A stretch of DNA of 64,000 nucleotides from Caulobacter sp. 602-1 (GTDB lineage Bacteria; Pseudomonadota; Alphaproteobacteria; Caulobacterales; Caulobacteraceae), in the NCBI RefSeq assembly GCF_003931565.1, contig NZ_RRYI01000004.1, positions 434,001 through 498,000 on the forward strand, in the 5' to 3' direction. Numbering within the stretch: the first letter of the stretch is position 1; each line of letters opens with the position of its first letter. The translations under genes were made by a program, and so were the position numbers. The notes beneath the pieces were generated by a model. That model was not told the origin of the DNA, did no database searches, and saw only the letters and a list, made by a program, of their open reading frames with translations. Shown piece by piece: positions 34,347 through 42,798 of the stretch.

Positions 34347-35249
34347 TCAAGGCGTAATCCGCGTTCCGCTGCTGCCGGCCAGTACGCCCGTGACGTCGTC
34401 GAGCGAGCCGATAAACGCTTCGCGTCCAGTCGCTAAAGCGAACTGTCGGGCGGCCCGCACCTTTGGGCCCATCGAGCCTTCGGCATAGGTCTGTCCCGCG
34501 GGATCGTCGGCGCGGATCGTCCTCAGGGGCGTCGCGTAGGGGCCGCCCCAGTCGCGATAGACCGCCTCCACGTCCGTCAGGATGACAAGTCGGTCGACGT
34601 TCAGCTGGATCGCCAGAAGGGCCGCGGCCAAATCCTTGTCGATCACCGCCTCCAGGCCGATCAACCGGCCGGCCGCGTCTTTGGCCACCGGAACGCCGCC
34701 GCCGCCCGCGCAGATCACCAGCGTTCCGTCTCTCATAAGGCGCTCGATGATTGATTGTTCGATGACCTCGATGGGTGCGGGCGAGGCGACGACGCGGCGT
34801 TGACCGGCGCCGTCCTTGGCGAAGGACCAGCCGCGTGTCTCGCCCAAGGCCAGGACCTGCTCGGCAGTATAAACCGGCCCTATCGGCTTGGTGGGCCGCT
34901 GAAAGGCCGGATCACGGCGATCGACCAGGGTCTGGGTCAGCAAGGTCGCGACCTGCCGTTCGGGCCGCGCGTTGCGCAACTCCTGGGCTAGCACATAGCC
35001 GATCATGCCCTGCGACTCCGCGCCCAGCATGTCGAGGGGATAGGCTGGCGCGGCCGCATAGGCTTCCGCTTGCAGGGCGAGCAGGCCGATCTGTGGGCCG
35101 TTGCCGTGGACGAGCGCGGTCTCAACGCCGTCACAGGCCGTCGCGAGGCTGGCGGCCGCTCGCGCCACGTTGTGGCGTTGATTGTCCGCCGAGGCGACCT
35201 CCCCGCGCTTGAGCAGGGCGTTGCCGCCGAGGGCGATGACTTGGCGCAT
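34347..35249 (-). CDS. arcC: Carbamate kinase of the agmatine deiminase pathway
   Basis: The 300-residue amino-acid-kinase-fold enzyme opens with RQVIALGGNALLKRGE and has VHGNGPQIGLLALQ, DMLGAESQGMIGY, VICAGGGGVP, GLEAVIDKDLAAALLA, LVILTDVEAVYRDWG and the C-terminal SMGPKVRAARQFA and GTRITP. It transfers the phosphate of carbamoyl phosphate to ADP, giving ATP, CO2 and ammonia. Its ATG overlaps the agmatine deiminase stop (TGATG). It is the last gene of a four-gene operon, the position of aguC in the enterococcal pathway. In that context it is an energy-yielding kinase, not a biosynthetic one. Confidence 0.93.
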   Translation of the reverse strand: MRQVIALGGNALLKRGEVASADNQRHNVARAAASLATACDGVETALVHGNGPQIGLLALQAEAYAAAPAYPLDMLGAESQGMIGYVLAQELRNARPERQVATLLTQTLVDRRDPAFQRPTKPIGPVYTAEQVLALGETRGWSFAKDGAGQRRVVASPAPIEVIEQSIIERLMRDGTLVICAGGGGVPVAKDAAGRLIGLEAVIDKDLAAALLAIQLNVDRLVILTDVEAVYRDWGGPYATPLRTIRADDPAGQTYAEGSMGPKVRAARQFALATGREAFIGSLDDVTGVLAGSSGTRITP

Positions 35250-36373
35250 CAGGCCTGCCGCCGGATCGCCGCCGGCCGTTGCCCCAACGGCTCCTGCTGA
35301 GTGATGCAGTGGATGTTGCCGCCGCCCAGGAGAATTTCGCGAGCCGGAACCGGCAGGATTTTTCGGCCGGGAAAGCACTCAGCCAGCAGCGCCTGGGCGG
35401 GCGCGTCCATCGGGTCGTCGAAGGCGGGGACGACCACCACGCCGTTGCCGATATAGAAATTGACGTAGGAGGCGGCCATCCGGTCGCCGGGCTCGCGGGG
35501 CAGGGTGCCCGGGACCTTGTCGACGCCTGCGGCCTCCGCGGCCGTGATCAGGACGGGCGCCGGCTGATAGACCTTGTGGACTCGCAAGGGGCGACCCCGT
35601 GCGTCACGCGCCATGGAAAGTCGCTCGAGCGCGGCTGCCGAGCGTGCGTACTGTGGGTCGGCCTGGTCATCGGTCCAGGTCAGCACGACCTCGCCGGGCG
35701 CCACGAAGCGGCACATGTTGTCGACGTGGCCGTCGGTCTCGTCGAGATAGACTCCCTGATCGAGCCAGATCACGGTCTCGACCCCGAGATAGTCGCGTAG
35801 CCTTTGCTCGATCTCGTCCTGATGGAGGCCGGGGTTGCGATTGGGGTTGAGCAGACACTCCTTGGTCGCCAGGACGGCGCCCTGACCATCGACATCGATC
35901 GAGCCCCCTTCGAGAATGAAATCCGGGCCGTAGCGGTCGTCGCCCTCCAGCTCGACGACTTTCTCGCCGACCAGGTCATCCTGATCCCATGGGAAATAAA
36001 GGCCCCCGACAAGACCGCCCCAGGCGTTGAACTTCCAGTCGACGCCGCGAACCTCTCCGGCGGCGTTGACGACGAAGGTCGGCCCGCAATCCCGGATCCA
36101 GCTGTCGTTGCTGGTCATCTCGACCACGCGCACGGTCGGGTCGAGCATTTCACGGGCGATGATGTACTGCGCCGGCGAGGCGCAGACGGTGACCGGTTCG
36201 CCCTGAGCGATGGCGGCGGCGACGGCGGCGAAGGCGTGCTGGGCCGGCTTGGCGCCGCCGCGCCAGTTGTCTGAGCGTTCGGGCCAAAGCATCCAACATC
36301 CGGCGTGGGGCTCCCATTCGGCGGGCATGCGGAAGCCGTCGGCGCGCGGCGTGGTGGTCAGGAGGCGGCTCAT
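35249..36373 (-). CDS. aguA: Agmatine deiminase
   Basis: The 374-residue guanidino-modifying enzyme begins with [20 protein letters not shown] and has the [15 protein letters not shown] segment, [20 protein letters not shown] with [16 protein letters not shown] with the active-site His, and the nucleophile C356 in [11 protein letters not shown]. It hydrolyses agmatine to N-carbamoylputrescine and ammonia. In many proteobacteria it occurs with N-carbamoylputrescine amidase (aguB amidase) for polyamine synthesis. Here no amidase is present and the next steps are a carbamoyltransferase and carbamate kinase, so the route conserves energy. Confidence 0.95.
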   Translation of the reverse strand: MSRLLTTTPRADGFRMPAEWEPHAGCWMLWPERSDNWRGGAKPAQHAFAAVAAAIAQGEPVTVCASPAQYIIAREMLDPTVRVVEMTSNDSWIRDCGPTFVVNAAGEVRGVDWKFNAWGGLVGGLYFPWDQDDLVGEKVVELEGDDRYGPDFILEGGSIDVDGQGAVLATKECLLNPNRNPGLHQDEIEQRLRDYLGVETVIWLDQGVYLDETDGHVDNMCRFVAPGEVVLTWTDDQADPQYARSAAALERLSMARDARGRPLRVHKVYQPAPVLITAAEAAGVDKVPGTLPREPGDRMAASYVNFYIGNGVVVVPAFDDPMDAPAQALLAECFPGRKILPVPAREILLGGGNIHCITQQEPLGQRPAAIRRQA

Positions 36374-36414
36374 GGCGGGACCTTCCGAATGTGATTGAGC
36401 GGCGAGTGGAGAAA

Positions 36415-37860
36415 TCAGCGTGGACGGGCGGGTTCGGCGGGCGGGTCAGACTCCGGCGTGTTCGCGCGCCGATTGGCTTTCATGGTCCCGATCACCAGTT
36501 CGCCCAGCACCAGGGTGACAATGACGCCGCCCAGGATCGGCCCGGTCTTGCTCCAGTCGATCGCCACCCCCGGAACCCACAGGAAGAAGATGATCGCCTG
36601 GGCGATGAACAGGGTGCAGACGCCCGCCAGGACTCCGGCGCCAAGCGCGCCGCCCGGAACCCGGTATGGGCGAGGCGTGGTCGGATCCTTGCGTCGCAGG
36701 GTCAGGAAGGCCGGAAAGAGCACCAGATAGGGCAGCAGGAAGATCACCGAGCTGAAGGCGAACAGCGACCAGAACAGATCCTCGGCGCTGCGGGCGAAGA
36801 CGCCATAGGCGATGATCACCACCGTCGAGACCAGACCGGTGAGCAGGTAGGCGCCGACCGGGGTCTGGTTGGACTTGCGTTGCCAGCCAAACACCTTGGG
36901 CAGTTCGCCGTCGGCGGCGGCGGACTGGGCCGCGCGGTTGGCGCCCATCGACCAGGTCACCAGATTGGCGAGGATCGTGAACACCGCGCCGACGCCGACG
37001 ACGATGATGATTACGTCGAGGCCCGGCGCTCCGGCCAGCAGCGAGCTCAGGGTGTCCAGAAGACCCTTGATCAGGCCGATATCCTTGACGGGCAGGGCGA
37101 CCAGAATGCCGAACGTGGCCAGGAGATAGAAGGCTGAGATCAGCAGGCCGGCGGTGATGACCGCGATGGGCACGTCCCGGGCGGGATTGCGCATCTCTTC
37201 GCCCGCGCCGGAGACTAGTTCAAAGCCCATGAAGTTGTAGACGATGACCGGAAGGAAACCCAAACCCGCGCTCCAATGCGGCATCAGGCTGGCCCACGAC
37301 AGGTCGTTGGCCGCGCCGCGGGTGACCAGGACGTAGATGCCGCCACCGCCGATCAGCAGCATGATGCCGGCCTTGATGAAGGCGCCGACATTGGGCACCC
37401 ACTTGGCCGCGGCCAGGCTGGTGACGCCGATCAGCACGGTCAGCCAGGTCGCGCCCACGCCGATCAGGATTTTCGACCACAGGCCCATCTCGACGCCGGT
37501 GATCTGCGCGATCAGACCCGCCAGCAGGATGTAGCCCGAGGGCATCCACAGCGCGACGTTGACCCAATAGTACCAGGTGGCGCGCGCGGCCCAACGGTCG
37601 CCGAAGGCGCGACGGATCCAGGTCTGGATGCCGCCTTCGCCGGGATAGGCCGCGCCGAGTTCAGCGGTGATCAGGCCATAGGGAATGAAGAACAGGGCGA
37701 ATGTGATCACCCACCAACTCAGGGCCGAGGGGCCGATCGCCGCCGAGGCGGCCAGGGTGTCGATGACCAGGATCGCGCAGACCGTGAACAGGGTTACGTC
37801 GAGCAGACCCATGACGCGGGCGAAGCGCGCGCGGGTCGGGGCGGCGGGAGATTTGGCCAT
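36415..37860 (-). CDS. APC-family permease, probable agmatine/putrescine antiporter
   Basis: The 481-residue membrane protein has about 12 hydrophobic helices. TM1 starts at [20 protein letters not shown], and [20 protein letters not shown] with the following [10 protein letters not shown] is the APC-superfamily signature of the glutamate/GABA and polyamine antiporter branch. [25 protein letters not shown] is the conserved TM6 region. It lies between the putrescine carbamoyltransferase and agmatine deiminase genes with a 3-bp gap upstream, the place of the antiporter aguD in known agmatine operons. Electroneutral exchange of agmatine for putrescine is inferred from context. Confidence 0.87.
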   Translation of the reverse strand: MAKSPAAPTRARFARVMGLLDVTLFTVCAILVIDTLAASAAIGPSALSWWVITFALFFIPYGLITAELGAAYPGEGGIQTWIRRAFGDRWAARATWYYWVNVALWMPSGYILLAGLIAQITGVEMGLWSKILIGVGATWLTVLIGVTSLAAAKWVPNVGAFIKAGIMLLIGGGGIYVLVTRGAANDLSWASLMPHWSAGLGFLPVIVYNFMGFELVSGAGEEMRNPARDVPIAVITAGLLISAFYLLATFGILVALPVKDIGLIKGLLDTLSSLLAGAPGLDVIIIVVGVGAVFTILANLVTWSMGANRAAQSAAADGELPKVFGWQRKSNQTPVGAYLLTGLVSTVVIIAYGVFARSAEDLFWSLFAFSSVIFLLPYLVLFPAFLTLRRKDPTTPRPYRVPGGALGAGVLAGVCTLFIAQAIIFFLWVPGVAIDWSKTGPILGGVIVTLVLGELVIGTMKANRRANTPESDPPAEPARPR

Positions 37861-37863
37861 GAC

Positions 37864-38910
37864 TCAAGCCTCCAGAGCGGCGGCGGGCGTCGCCGCGCCG
37901 TCCAGTTGATGATCGTCGAGGAAGGCGCCGATCGCGTGCGCGTGGCGGGCCGAGCGCTTGGCGCTGGGAAGTCTCAGGTGCGGCCGCACGAAGGCGACGA
38001 GAATGGCCTTTTCGGCGTGCAGCCGGTTTTCAGCTTGATCGTAGATGATGGCCCGAGGCCCATCCATGACGGCGTCGGTGACCTCGACGCCCCGCGAGGC
38101 CGGCAGGCAGTGCATGAACTTGGCGTGAGGCGGGGCGTTGGCCAACAGGGCGTCGTTGACCTGGTAGCGCGGCATGAAGGCGGCCTGCCGCTCGGGAATC
38201 TCGGCCTCCTGGCCCACCCACCACCAGAGATCGGTGTAGATGAAGTCGGCGTCGGCGACCGCCTGGACCGGGTCGTCGGTCACGGAGAACCGCCCTCCGG
38301 ACTGGACGCAATTGGCCCGCGCGATCAATTGCCAGGCTTTGGGCGCCTGATAGCGCGGCGGCGCGCAGTGGACGAACTCCATGCCCATCTGGGTGCAGAT
38401 CATCATCAACGAGGAGCAGACATTGGTCGCGTCGCCGATGAAGGCGACCTTGAGCGCCTCGAGCGGCTTACCGGCGGGCCGATGCTCTCGCATGGTGAAG
38501 ACGTCGCAGAGCACCTGGGTGGGGTGGTTGTAGTCGGTCAGGCCGTTGATCACCGGCACGTTGGCGTAGCGGGCGAGTTCCGTGACCGTGGCGTGCTTGA
38601 GGGTGCGCGCCTCGATGGCGTCGACCATGCGGCTGATCACGCGCGCGGAGTCCTTGATGCTCTCGCGCACGCCCAGGTGGATTTCGCCTGGCTTGAGATA
38701 GAGCGCGTGCCCGCCAAGCTTGGTCATCGCCACCTCGAACGAAATCCGCGTCCGGGTCGAGGGCTCCTCGAAGATCATTCCCAGCGATGCGCCTGCCAGC
38801 AGCGGAGGCAGGGCGCGGTCGCGGTCGGCCGTCTTCAGGAGCCCGATGAGGTCCATGAGCCAGACGAGCTCGGTCTTGGTGAAATCCTGGGTATCGATGA
38901 AATGGCGCAC
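37864..38910 (-). CDS. ptcA: Putrescine carbamoyltransferase
   Basis: The 348-residue transcarbamylase has the carbamoyl-phosphate site EEPSTRTRISFE, LGGHALYLKPGEIHLGVRES, GLTDYNHPTQVLCDVFTM, IGDATNVCSSLMMI, and HCLPASRGVEVTDAVMDG. The substrate side and the C-terminal tail (SAKRSARHAHAIGAFLD) follow putrescine rather than ornithine carbamoyltransferases, as does the neighbourhood. It phosphorolyses N-carbamoylputrescine to putrescine and carbamoyl phosphate. The GTG at 38910 was chosen over ATG 38937 because the product then starts like known family members (VRHFIDTQDFTK) and because a start at 38937 would precede the transcription start expected from the FixK box. Confidence 0.88.
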   Translation of the reverse strand: MRHFIDTQDFTKTELVWLMDLIGLLKTADRDRALPPLLAGASLGMIFEEPSTRTRISFEVAMTKLGGHALYLKPGEIHLGVRESIKDSARVISRMVDAIEARTLKHATVTELARYANVPVINGLTDYNHPTQVLCDVFTMREHRPAGKPLEALKVAFIGDATNVCSSLMMICTQMGMEFVHCAPPRYQAPKAWQLIARANCVQSGGRFSVTDDPVQAVADADFIYTDLWWWVGQEAEIPERQAAFMPRYQVNDALLANAPPHAKFMHCLPASRGVEVTDAVMDGPRAIIYDQAENRLHAEKAILVAFVRPHLRLPSAKRSARHAHAIGAFLDDHQLDGAATPAAALEA

Positions 38911-38963
38911 GGCGAACCTCGCGACGAAGACGCCCAAACCTAGGCCGGCCCGCGCGCGCGAAA

Positions 38964-38977
38964 CTGATCTGCGTCAA
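38964..38977 (-). promoter_or_regulatory. FixK/FNR-type box upstream of the agmatine operon
   Basis: On the minus strand this reads TTGACGCAGATCAG, matching TTGAY-N4-RTCAA at nine of ten defined positions. The centre at about 38970.5 would place the start of transcription near 38929, 19 bases before the GTG start of ptcA. The box overlaps the phasin gene's stop codon. Confidence 0.65.
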
Positions 38978-39240
38978 GCGGCCGGCGGAGGCGTCCCGTC
39001 GACGCTCGGCAGGACGGTGGTTCGGCGGACCACAGCGTCCAGCCCGCCGAGCATCAGGTCCGCATTGGCGGCCATCAGATCTTCAGGGCCACGCGCCTTG
39101 GCCAGGCTGGCGAAATAGCGCGCATACCGTTCGCAGCCTTGCGACCAGTCGCGGGCCATCTGGGTTTGGCCGTTTTGCGCTGCGGCGATCACGGTGTCGA
39201 AGACGGACTCCGCGACCTTGGGCGTATCGGTCTTGGCCAT
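38974..39240 (-). CDS. Small phasin-family protein
   Basis: The 88-residue, fully helical, amphipathic protein (ESVFDTVIAAAQNGQTQMAR, YARYFASLAKARGPEDLMAA) has the phasin pattern but is shorter than the usual 100-150 residues. Phasins coat polyhydroxyalkanoate granules. The start at ATG 39240 was preferred to an upstream in-frame ATG. A FixK-type box at 39294-39307 lies about 60 bp upstream, shared with the divergent Hsp20 gene. A PHA synthase gene lies 10 kb away in the same oxygen-linked cluster. Confidence 0.75.
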   Translation of the reverse strand: MAKTDTPKVAESVFDTVIAAAQNGQTQMARDWSQGCERYARYFASLAKARGPEDLMAANADLMLGGLDAVVRRTTVLPSVDGTPPPAA

Positions 39241-39293
39241 TGAACTATCTCCGGGTTGAGGCGACCAGGATGCGCCGCCCAAAACGGACCGTT

Positions 39294-39307
39294 TTGACGG
39301 GGATCAA
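39294..39307. promoter_or_regulatory. FixK/FNR-type box between divergent phasin and Hsp20 genes
   Basis: TTGACGGGGATCAA has both conserved half-sites (TTGAC / ATCAA). At the canonical -41.5 position it would start transcription near 39342 toward Hsp20 (ATG 39377) or near 39259 toward the phasin (ATG 39240). Both distances are sensible. Confidence 0.75.
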
Positions 39308-39376
39308 CCCACACGGACCAGCCAGCGCGATCATCCGCGCGCGCCGATTGGGCGTGTCTTGCGCAAGGAACTTCCA

Positions 39377-39850
39377 ATGTCCCAGCCTGAGATCAAATCC
39401 ACTCTGCCGACCATCGGACAACAGGCCACCCATATCTTCGCGCCGCTTCAGCGCGAGATCGATCGCGTGTTCAGCGAGTTCGGCCGCGGCTTCGGCATGA
39501 CCGAGACTTTCGCCGTTCCCAGTCTCGACTTCAGCGAGACCGCCCAGGGCATCGAGCTGAAGCTCGATGTGCCAGGCTATACTGAAAGCGAATTGACCGT
39601 GACGGTCGAAGACGACCGCCTGATCGTCCATGGCCACAAGACGGATCAGACCGAGAGCGGCGACAAGACCTATCGCGTGCTCGAACGGCGCTCGGGCGAA
39701 TTCACGCGTCAGGTCACCTTGCCGCGAACGGTCGACGCCGAGGGGTTCACCGCCAATCTCAAGGACGGCGTGCTGACGATCGTCGCGTCAAAAACCAACG
39801 AGAGCGTCGGTCGCACCATTCCCATCCAAGCCGCGTCGCCGGCCGCCTGA
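39377..39850 (+). CDS. Hsp20/alpha-crystallin small heat-shock protein
   Basis: The 157-residue protein has an N-terminal helical arm, then an alpha-crystallin domain (about 47-145; PSLDFSETAQGIELKLDVPG, ESELTVTVEDDRLIVHGHK, FTRQVTLPRTVDAEGFTANL, KDGVLTIVASK). The C-terminal extension contains RTIPIQAA, an I-x-I oligomerisation motif. It acts as an ATP-independent holdase in the cytoplasm. The alcohol dehydrogenase gene follows after 2 bp, so both are probably transcribed from the FixK-box promoter. Confidence 0.94.
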   Translation: MSQPEIKSTLPTIGQQATHIFAPLQREIDRVFSEFGRGFGMTETFAVPSLDFSETAQGIELKLDVPGYTESELTVTVEDDRLIVHGHKTDQTESGDKTYRVLERRSGEFTRQVTLPRTVDAEGFTANLKDGVLTIVASKTNESVGRTIPIQAASPAA

Positions 39851-39852
39851 CC

Positions 39853-40845
39853 ATGCTGGCCATGGTCCTCGAGGACGGTCGGCTGACAGCCACCCTGCGC
39901 CCGGTTCCCGAGCCTGGCGCGGGGCAGGTGCGGCTGGAGATCCGCGCGTGCGGGGTCTGCCGCACGGATCTGCATCTGCTGGATGGCGATCTCTCCACCC
40001 CGGGCCCGATCGTGCCGGGCCATCAGGTCGTCGGGACCGTCGCCGCGCTGGGCGAGGGCGTCACAACCCTGGCGCTCGGTCAGCGCGTCGGCGTGTCCTG
40101 GCTGGGTCGGGCCTGCGGCCGCTGCGACCTTTGCCGCGAAGGCCTGGAGAACCTCTGCAAGCGCGCCGAGTTCACCGGATGGACCCGGGACGGCGGCTAT
40201 GCCGATCAGGTCTTGGCCGACGCCGCCTTCTGCCTCCCGCTGCCCGAAGCGTTCAGCGACCTGGAAGCCGCGCCTCTGCTTTGCGCCGGCGCGATTGGCT
40301 TCCGGGCTTGGCGCATGGCCGCCCAGGGGCGCGTGGTCCGGCGCCTTGGTCTCTATGGCTTCGGCGCGGCGGCGCATCTCCTGGCGCAGTTGGCCATCTT
40401 CGAAGGCCAGGACGTTTACGCCTTCACGCGGCCCGGGGACACCGCCGCGCAGGCTCTGGCGCGCTCGCTCGGCTGTGTCTGGGCCGGCTCTTCCGCCGAA
40501 CGGCCGCCACAGCCGCTGGACGCGGCGATCATCTTCGCCGCAGACGGAGCCCTCGTCCCCTTGGCGCTGCGCGCGGTCGACCGAGGGCGCGCTGTGGTGT
40601 GCGCCGGCATCCACATGAGCGCCATTCCGGCCCTCGACTATAGCGACCTGTGGGAAGAGCGTCGGGTCCTGTCGGTGGCCAATCTCACTCGCGCCGATGG
40701 CGCCGACTATCTGAAGCGCGCCGCCGCGGCGGGCGTACGCGCGCACATCACGACTTATGGATTGCGCCAGGCCGGAAAGGCCCTGGCCGACTTGCGCGCC
40801 GGCGCCTTCACCGGCGCGGCCGTCCTCGCGATCAAGGGGCGCTAG
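39853..40845 (+). CDS. Zinc-dependent alcohol dehydrogenase family protein
   Basis: The 330-residue MDR enzyme has catalytic-zinc ligands C36 (CGVCRTD), H57 (GHQ) and C144 (LLCAGAIGF). The structural-zinc cysteines are C88, C91, C94 and C102. The usual GHE reads GHQ. The dinucleotide-binding motif GLYGFGAAAHLLAQ follows at about 165-180. MDR alcohol dehydrogenases reoxidise NADH by reducing aldehydes. The coupling to Hsp20 behind a FixK box suggests a fermentative role at low oxygen. Its end overlaps the convergent glycosyltransferase gene by 14 bp. Confidence 0.92.
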   Translation: MLAMVLEDGRLTATLRPVPEPGAGQVRLEIRACGVCRTDLHLLDGDLSTPGPIVPGHQVVGTVAALGEGVTTLALGQRVGVSWLGRACGRCDLCREGLENLCKRAEFTGWTRDGGYADQVLADAAFCLPLPEAFSDLEAAPLLCAGAIGFRAWRMAAQGRVVRRLGLYGFGAAAHLLAQLAIFEGQDVYAFTRPGDTAAQALARSLGCVWAGSSAERPPQPLDAAIIFAADGALVPLALRAVDRGRAVVCAGIHMSAIPALDYSDLWEERRVLSVANLTRADGADYLKRAAAAGVRAHITTYGLRQAGKALADLRAGAFTGAAVLAIKGR

Positions 40846-42019
40846 CCGGGCTGTTGGTGAACGCGGGCAGTCCTGTCAGGCGATGATAAAGTTGGGTGAG
40901 GTGTTCGAACGTCGTGTCCCAACGATAGCGCTCGACGGCCCGTGCCCTGGCGCGGGCTCCTAGCACCGACAGATCGCGATCAAACAGCGCCGCGATCGCC
41001 TCGGCCATGGCCTCGGGCGTTGCCCGCGCGGCCAGTTGGCCGAACGTCTCGTCGACCGTTTCGCCGACGCCTCCATGGGCGACCCCCACCACCGGCACGC
41101 CGCAAGCCATGGCTTCGAGCACCACCAAGCCGAGGGTTTCGAAGGGATTGGCATGGACCAGGGCGTCGCAACCCGAGAGGATCCTGGCCAGCCTGGCGGG
41201 GTCGTTCTGGAACGGCAGGGTTAGCACCTGCCGCGAGCGCGATGCGCCTCCGCCGATCAGCAGCAGGCGGTAGTCCGGACCTAGGCGCTCCACCGCCTCG
41301 ACGAGCACGTCCAGTCGCTTCTCCGGCGCGGGCCGCCCGGCGAAGACGACCAACCGCTCCCGCGCGCCAAGGCCAAGGGCCGCGCGCAGCGGCGCGCGAG
41401 CCTGCGGATAGGGATGGAAGATGTCGGTATCGACGCCGAGCGAGACGTCTTGGACATTTTCCACGCCAGCCTCGCCCAGGATTTCGGCCATGTAGCGGCT
41501 CGGCGCCAGCACTTGGTCGAAGCGACGAAAGCGGTGCGCCCAAAGCTTGCGAAACGCGACGGCTCCACGGCCGTCGAGAAGTCGCCGGGTCAGGGCCGCC
41601 ACGTCGCTATGGCAGAAGCCGACCACCGGGACGCCGAGAGCTTGGCCGGCCCGCAAAGCCGCCTTGCCGGGCAGGTAGGGATCCTCAGCTTCGATCAGGG
41701 CGGGGCTCTCGCGCAGGATGCGCTCGGTCCAGGCCGCCAAGTTCATCGGCCAGCGATAGCCGTGCGTGAAGGGCAGGATGGCCGACTGAACAAAGGCGAT
41801 CTGAGCCTCGTCACGATCAGTGGGCCCGGGCAGCACCTGCCGATGGCGCAGGCTGGGTCGGCGTCGGGCCACCCAGTCGGCCTTGGCCTTCAGATAGCGC
41901 CGCACGCCGCCGCTGGCCGGCGCGTAGAGCATGGTCGTGTCAACCAGCCCGACTGAGCCAGCCGGCGAGGGAGCGGGCAGGCCGATCGCGGCGATGGAGA
42001 GCGAAGCATCACGCCACAT
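40832..42019 (-). CDS. GT4-family glycosyltransferase
   Basis: The 395-residue GT-B fold protein has an N-terminal acceptor domain with the glycine loop YAPASGGVRRYLKAK and a C-terminal nucleotide-sugar domain with VVFAGRPAPEKRLDVLVEA. The E-x7-E motif is in FETLGLVVLEAMACGVPVVG. The start at 42019 is favoured by GGAGG five bases upstream. It most resembles the mannosyl/glucosyl transferases of glycolipid synthesis, and its N-terminus is like the GT4 protein at 55524. It lies 98 bp after the ABC-transporter ATPase gene and may be co-transcribed. Confidence 0.88.
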   Translation of the reverse strand: MWRDASLSIAAIGLPAPSPAGSVGLVDTTMLYAPASGGVRRYLKAKADWVARRRPSLRHRQVLPGPTDRDEAQIAFVQSAILPFTHGYRWPMNLAAWTERILRESPALIEAEDPYLPGKAALRAGQALGVPVVGFCHSDVAALTRRLLDGRGAVAFRKLWAHRFRRFDQVLAPSRYMAEILGEAGVENVQDVSLGVDTDIFHPYPQARAPLRAALGLGARERLVVFAGRPAPEKRLDVLVEAVERLGPDYRLLLIGGGASRSRQVLTLPFQNDPARLARILSGCDALVHANPFETLGLVVLEAMACGVPVVGVAHGGVGETVDETFGQLAARATPEAMAEAIAALFDRDLSVLGARARARAVERYRWDTTFEHLTQLYHRLTGLPAFTNSPASAP

Positions 42020-42117
42020 GGCGCCTCCGTTCGGCGCCGACGACCAGCGCGCGGCAGACATGGGATGTATCGGTCGCCGGTGGAGTCGCCCTGCGTAGAA
42101 CGCGATCTTGACCCAAT

Positions 42118-42798
42118 CTAGCGATCCTCAACGATCCGGCCGTCCAGCATGCGGATGCGGCGATCGGCGGCTTCGGCGAAACTCTCGTCGTGGGTCACGC
42201 ACACCACCGCGCGTTGTTCGGCATGGGCCAGGCGCTGGAACTCCTCGATCACCAGGCGGGTGTTGACGCTGTCGAGATTACCGGTCGGCTCATCGCATAG
42301 CACGATGGCCGGGTCGTTGGCCAAGGCGCGGGCGATCGCCACGCGTTGCCGTTGACCGCCGGAGAGGCGGTCAGGCCGCCGCCCGGCCTGTTGGGCCAAG
42401 CCGAGCTTCTCAAGCAGGGTATGGACGGCCTGATCGATCTCTAGAGGACTGCGACGTCCCAGGCGTCGCATTGGCAGGGCGACGTTGGCGTGGGCCGTCA
42501 GCTCCGGCAGCAGGAAGTGGAACTGGAAGACATAGCCGATCCGCTCCAGGCGCAGCCGCGTGCGGGCCGCTTCGCCGAGATCGGTCGTTGGCTGTCCGGC
42601 GATCAGCACCTCGCCCTGGTCGGGTCGATCCAGGAGGCCCAGCAGGTAAAGCAACGAGGACTTGCCGCACCCGGACGGCCCCACGATCGCCACCAGGGCG
42701 CCGGCCTCGATCTTCAGGGTCGCCGCGTCGACCAGGGTGAAGGGCTCGGGATCCACGAGAACCCGCGTAACCGCGCGCGCTTCGATCAGAGCGCTCAC
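42118..42798 (-). CDS. ABC transporter ATPase (MacB/LolD/DevA type)
   Basis: The 226-residue ATPase has Walker A GPSGCGKSS, a Q-loop in YVFQFHFLLPELTA, the signature LSGGQRQRVAIARAL, Walker B IVLCDEPTGNLDS, and an H-loop VTHDES. It starts at GTG overlapping the permease stop (GTGA). The size and EPTGNLD form mark the class of ATPases that pair with FtsX-like permeases and move substrates by mechanotransmission rather than through a channel. It forms an exporter with the next two genes; the substrate is unknown. Confidence 0.92.
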   Translation of the reverse strand: MSALIEARAVTRVLVDPEPFTLVDAATLKIEAGALVAIVGPSGCGKSSLLYLLGLLDRPDQGEVLIAGQPTTDLGEAARTRLRLERIGYVFQFHFLLPELTAHANVALPMRRLGRRSPLEIDQAVHTLLEKLGLAQQAGRRPDRLSGGQRQRVAIARALANDPAIVLCDEPTGNLDSVNTRLVIEEFQRLAHAEQRAVVCVTHDESFAEAADRRIRMLDGRIVEDR

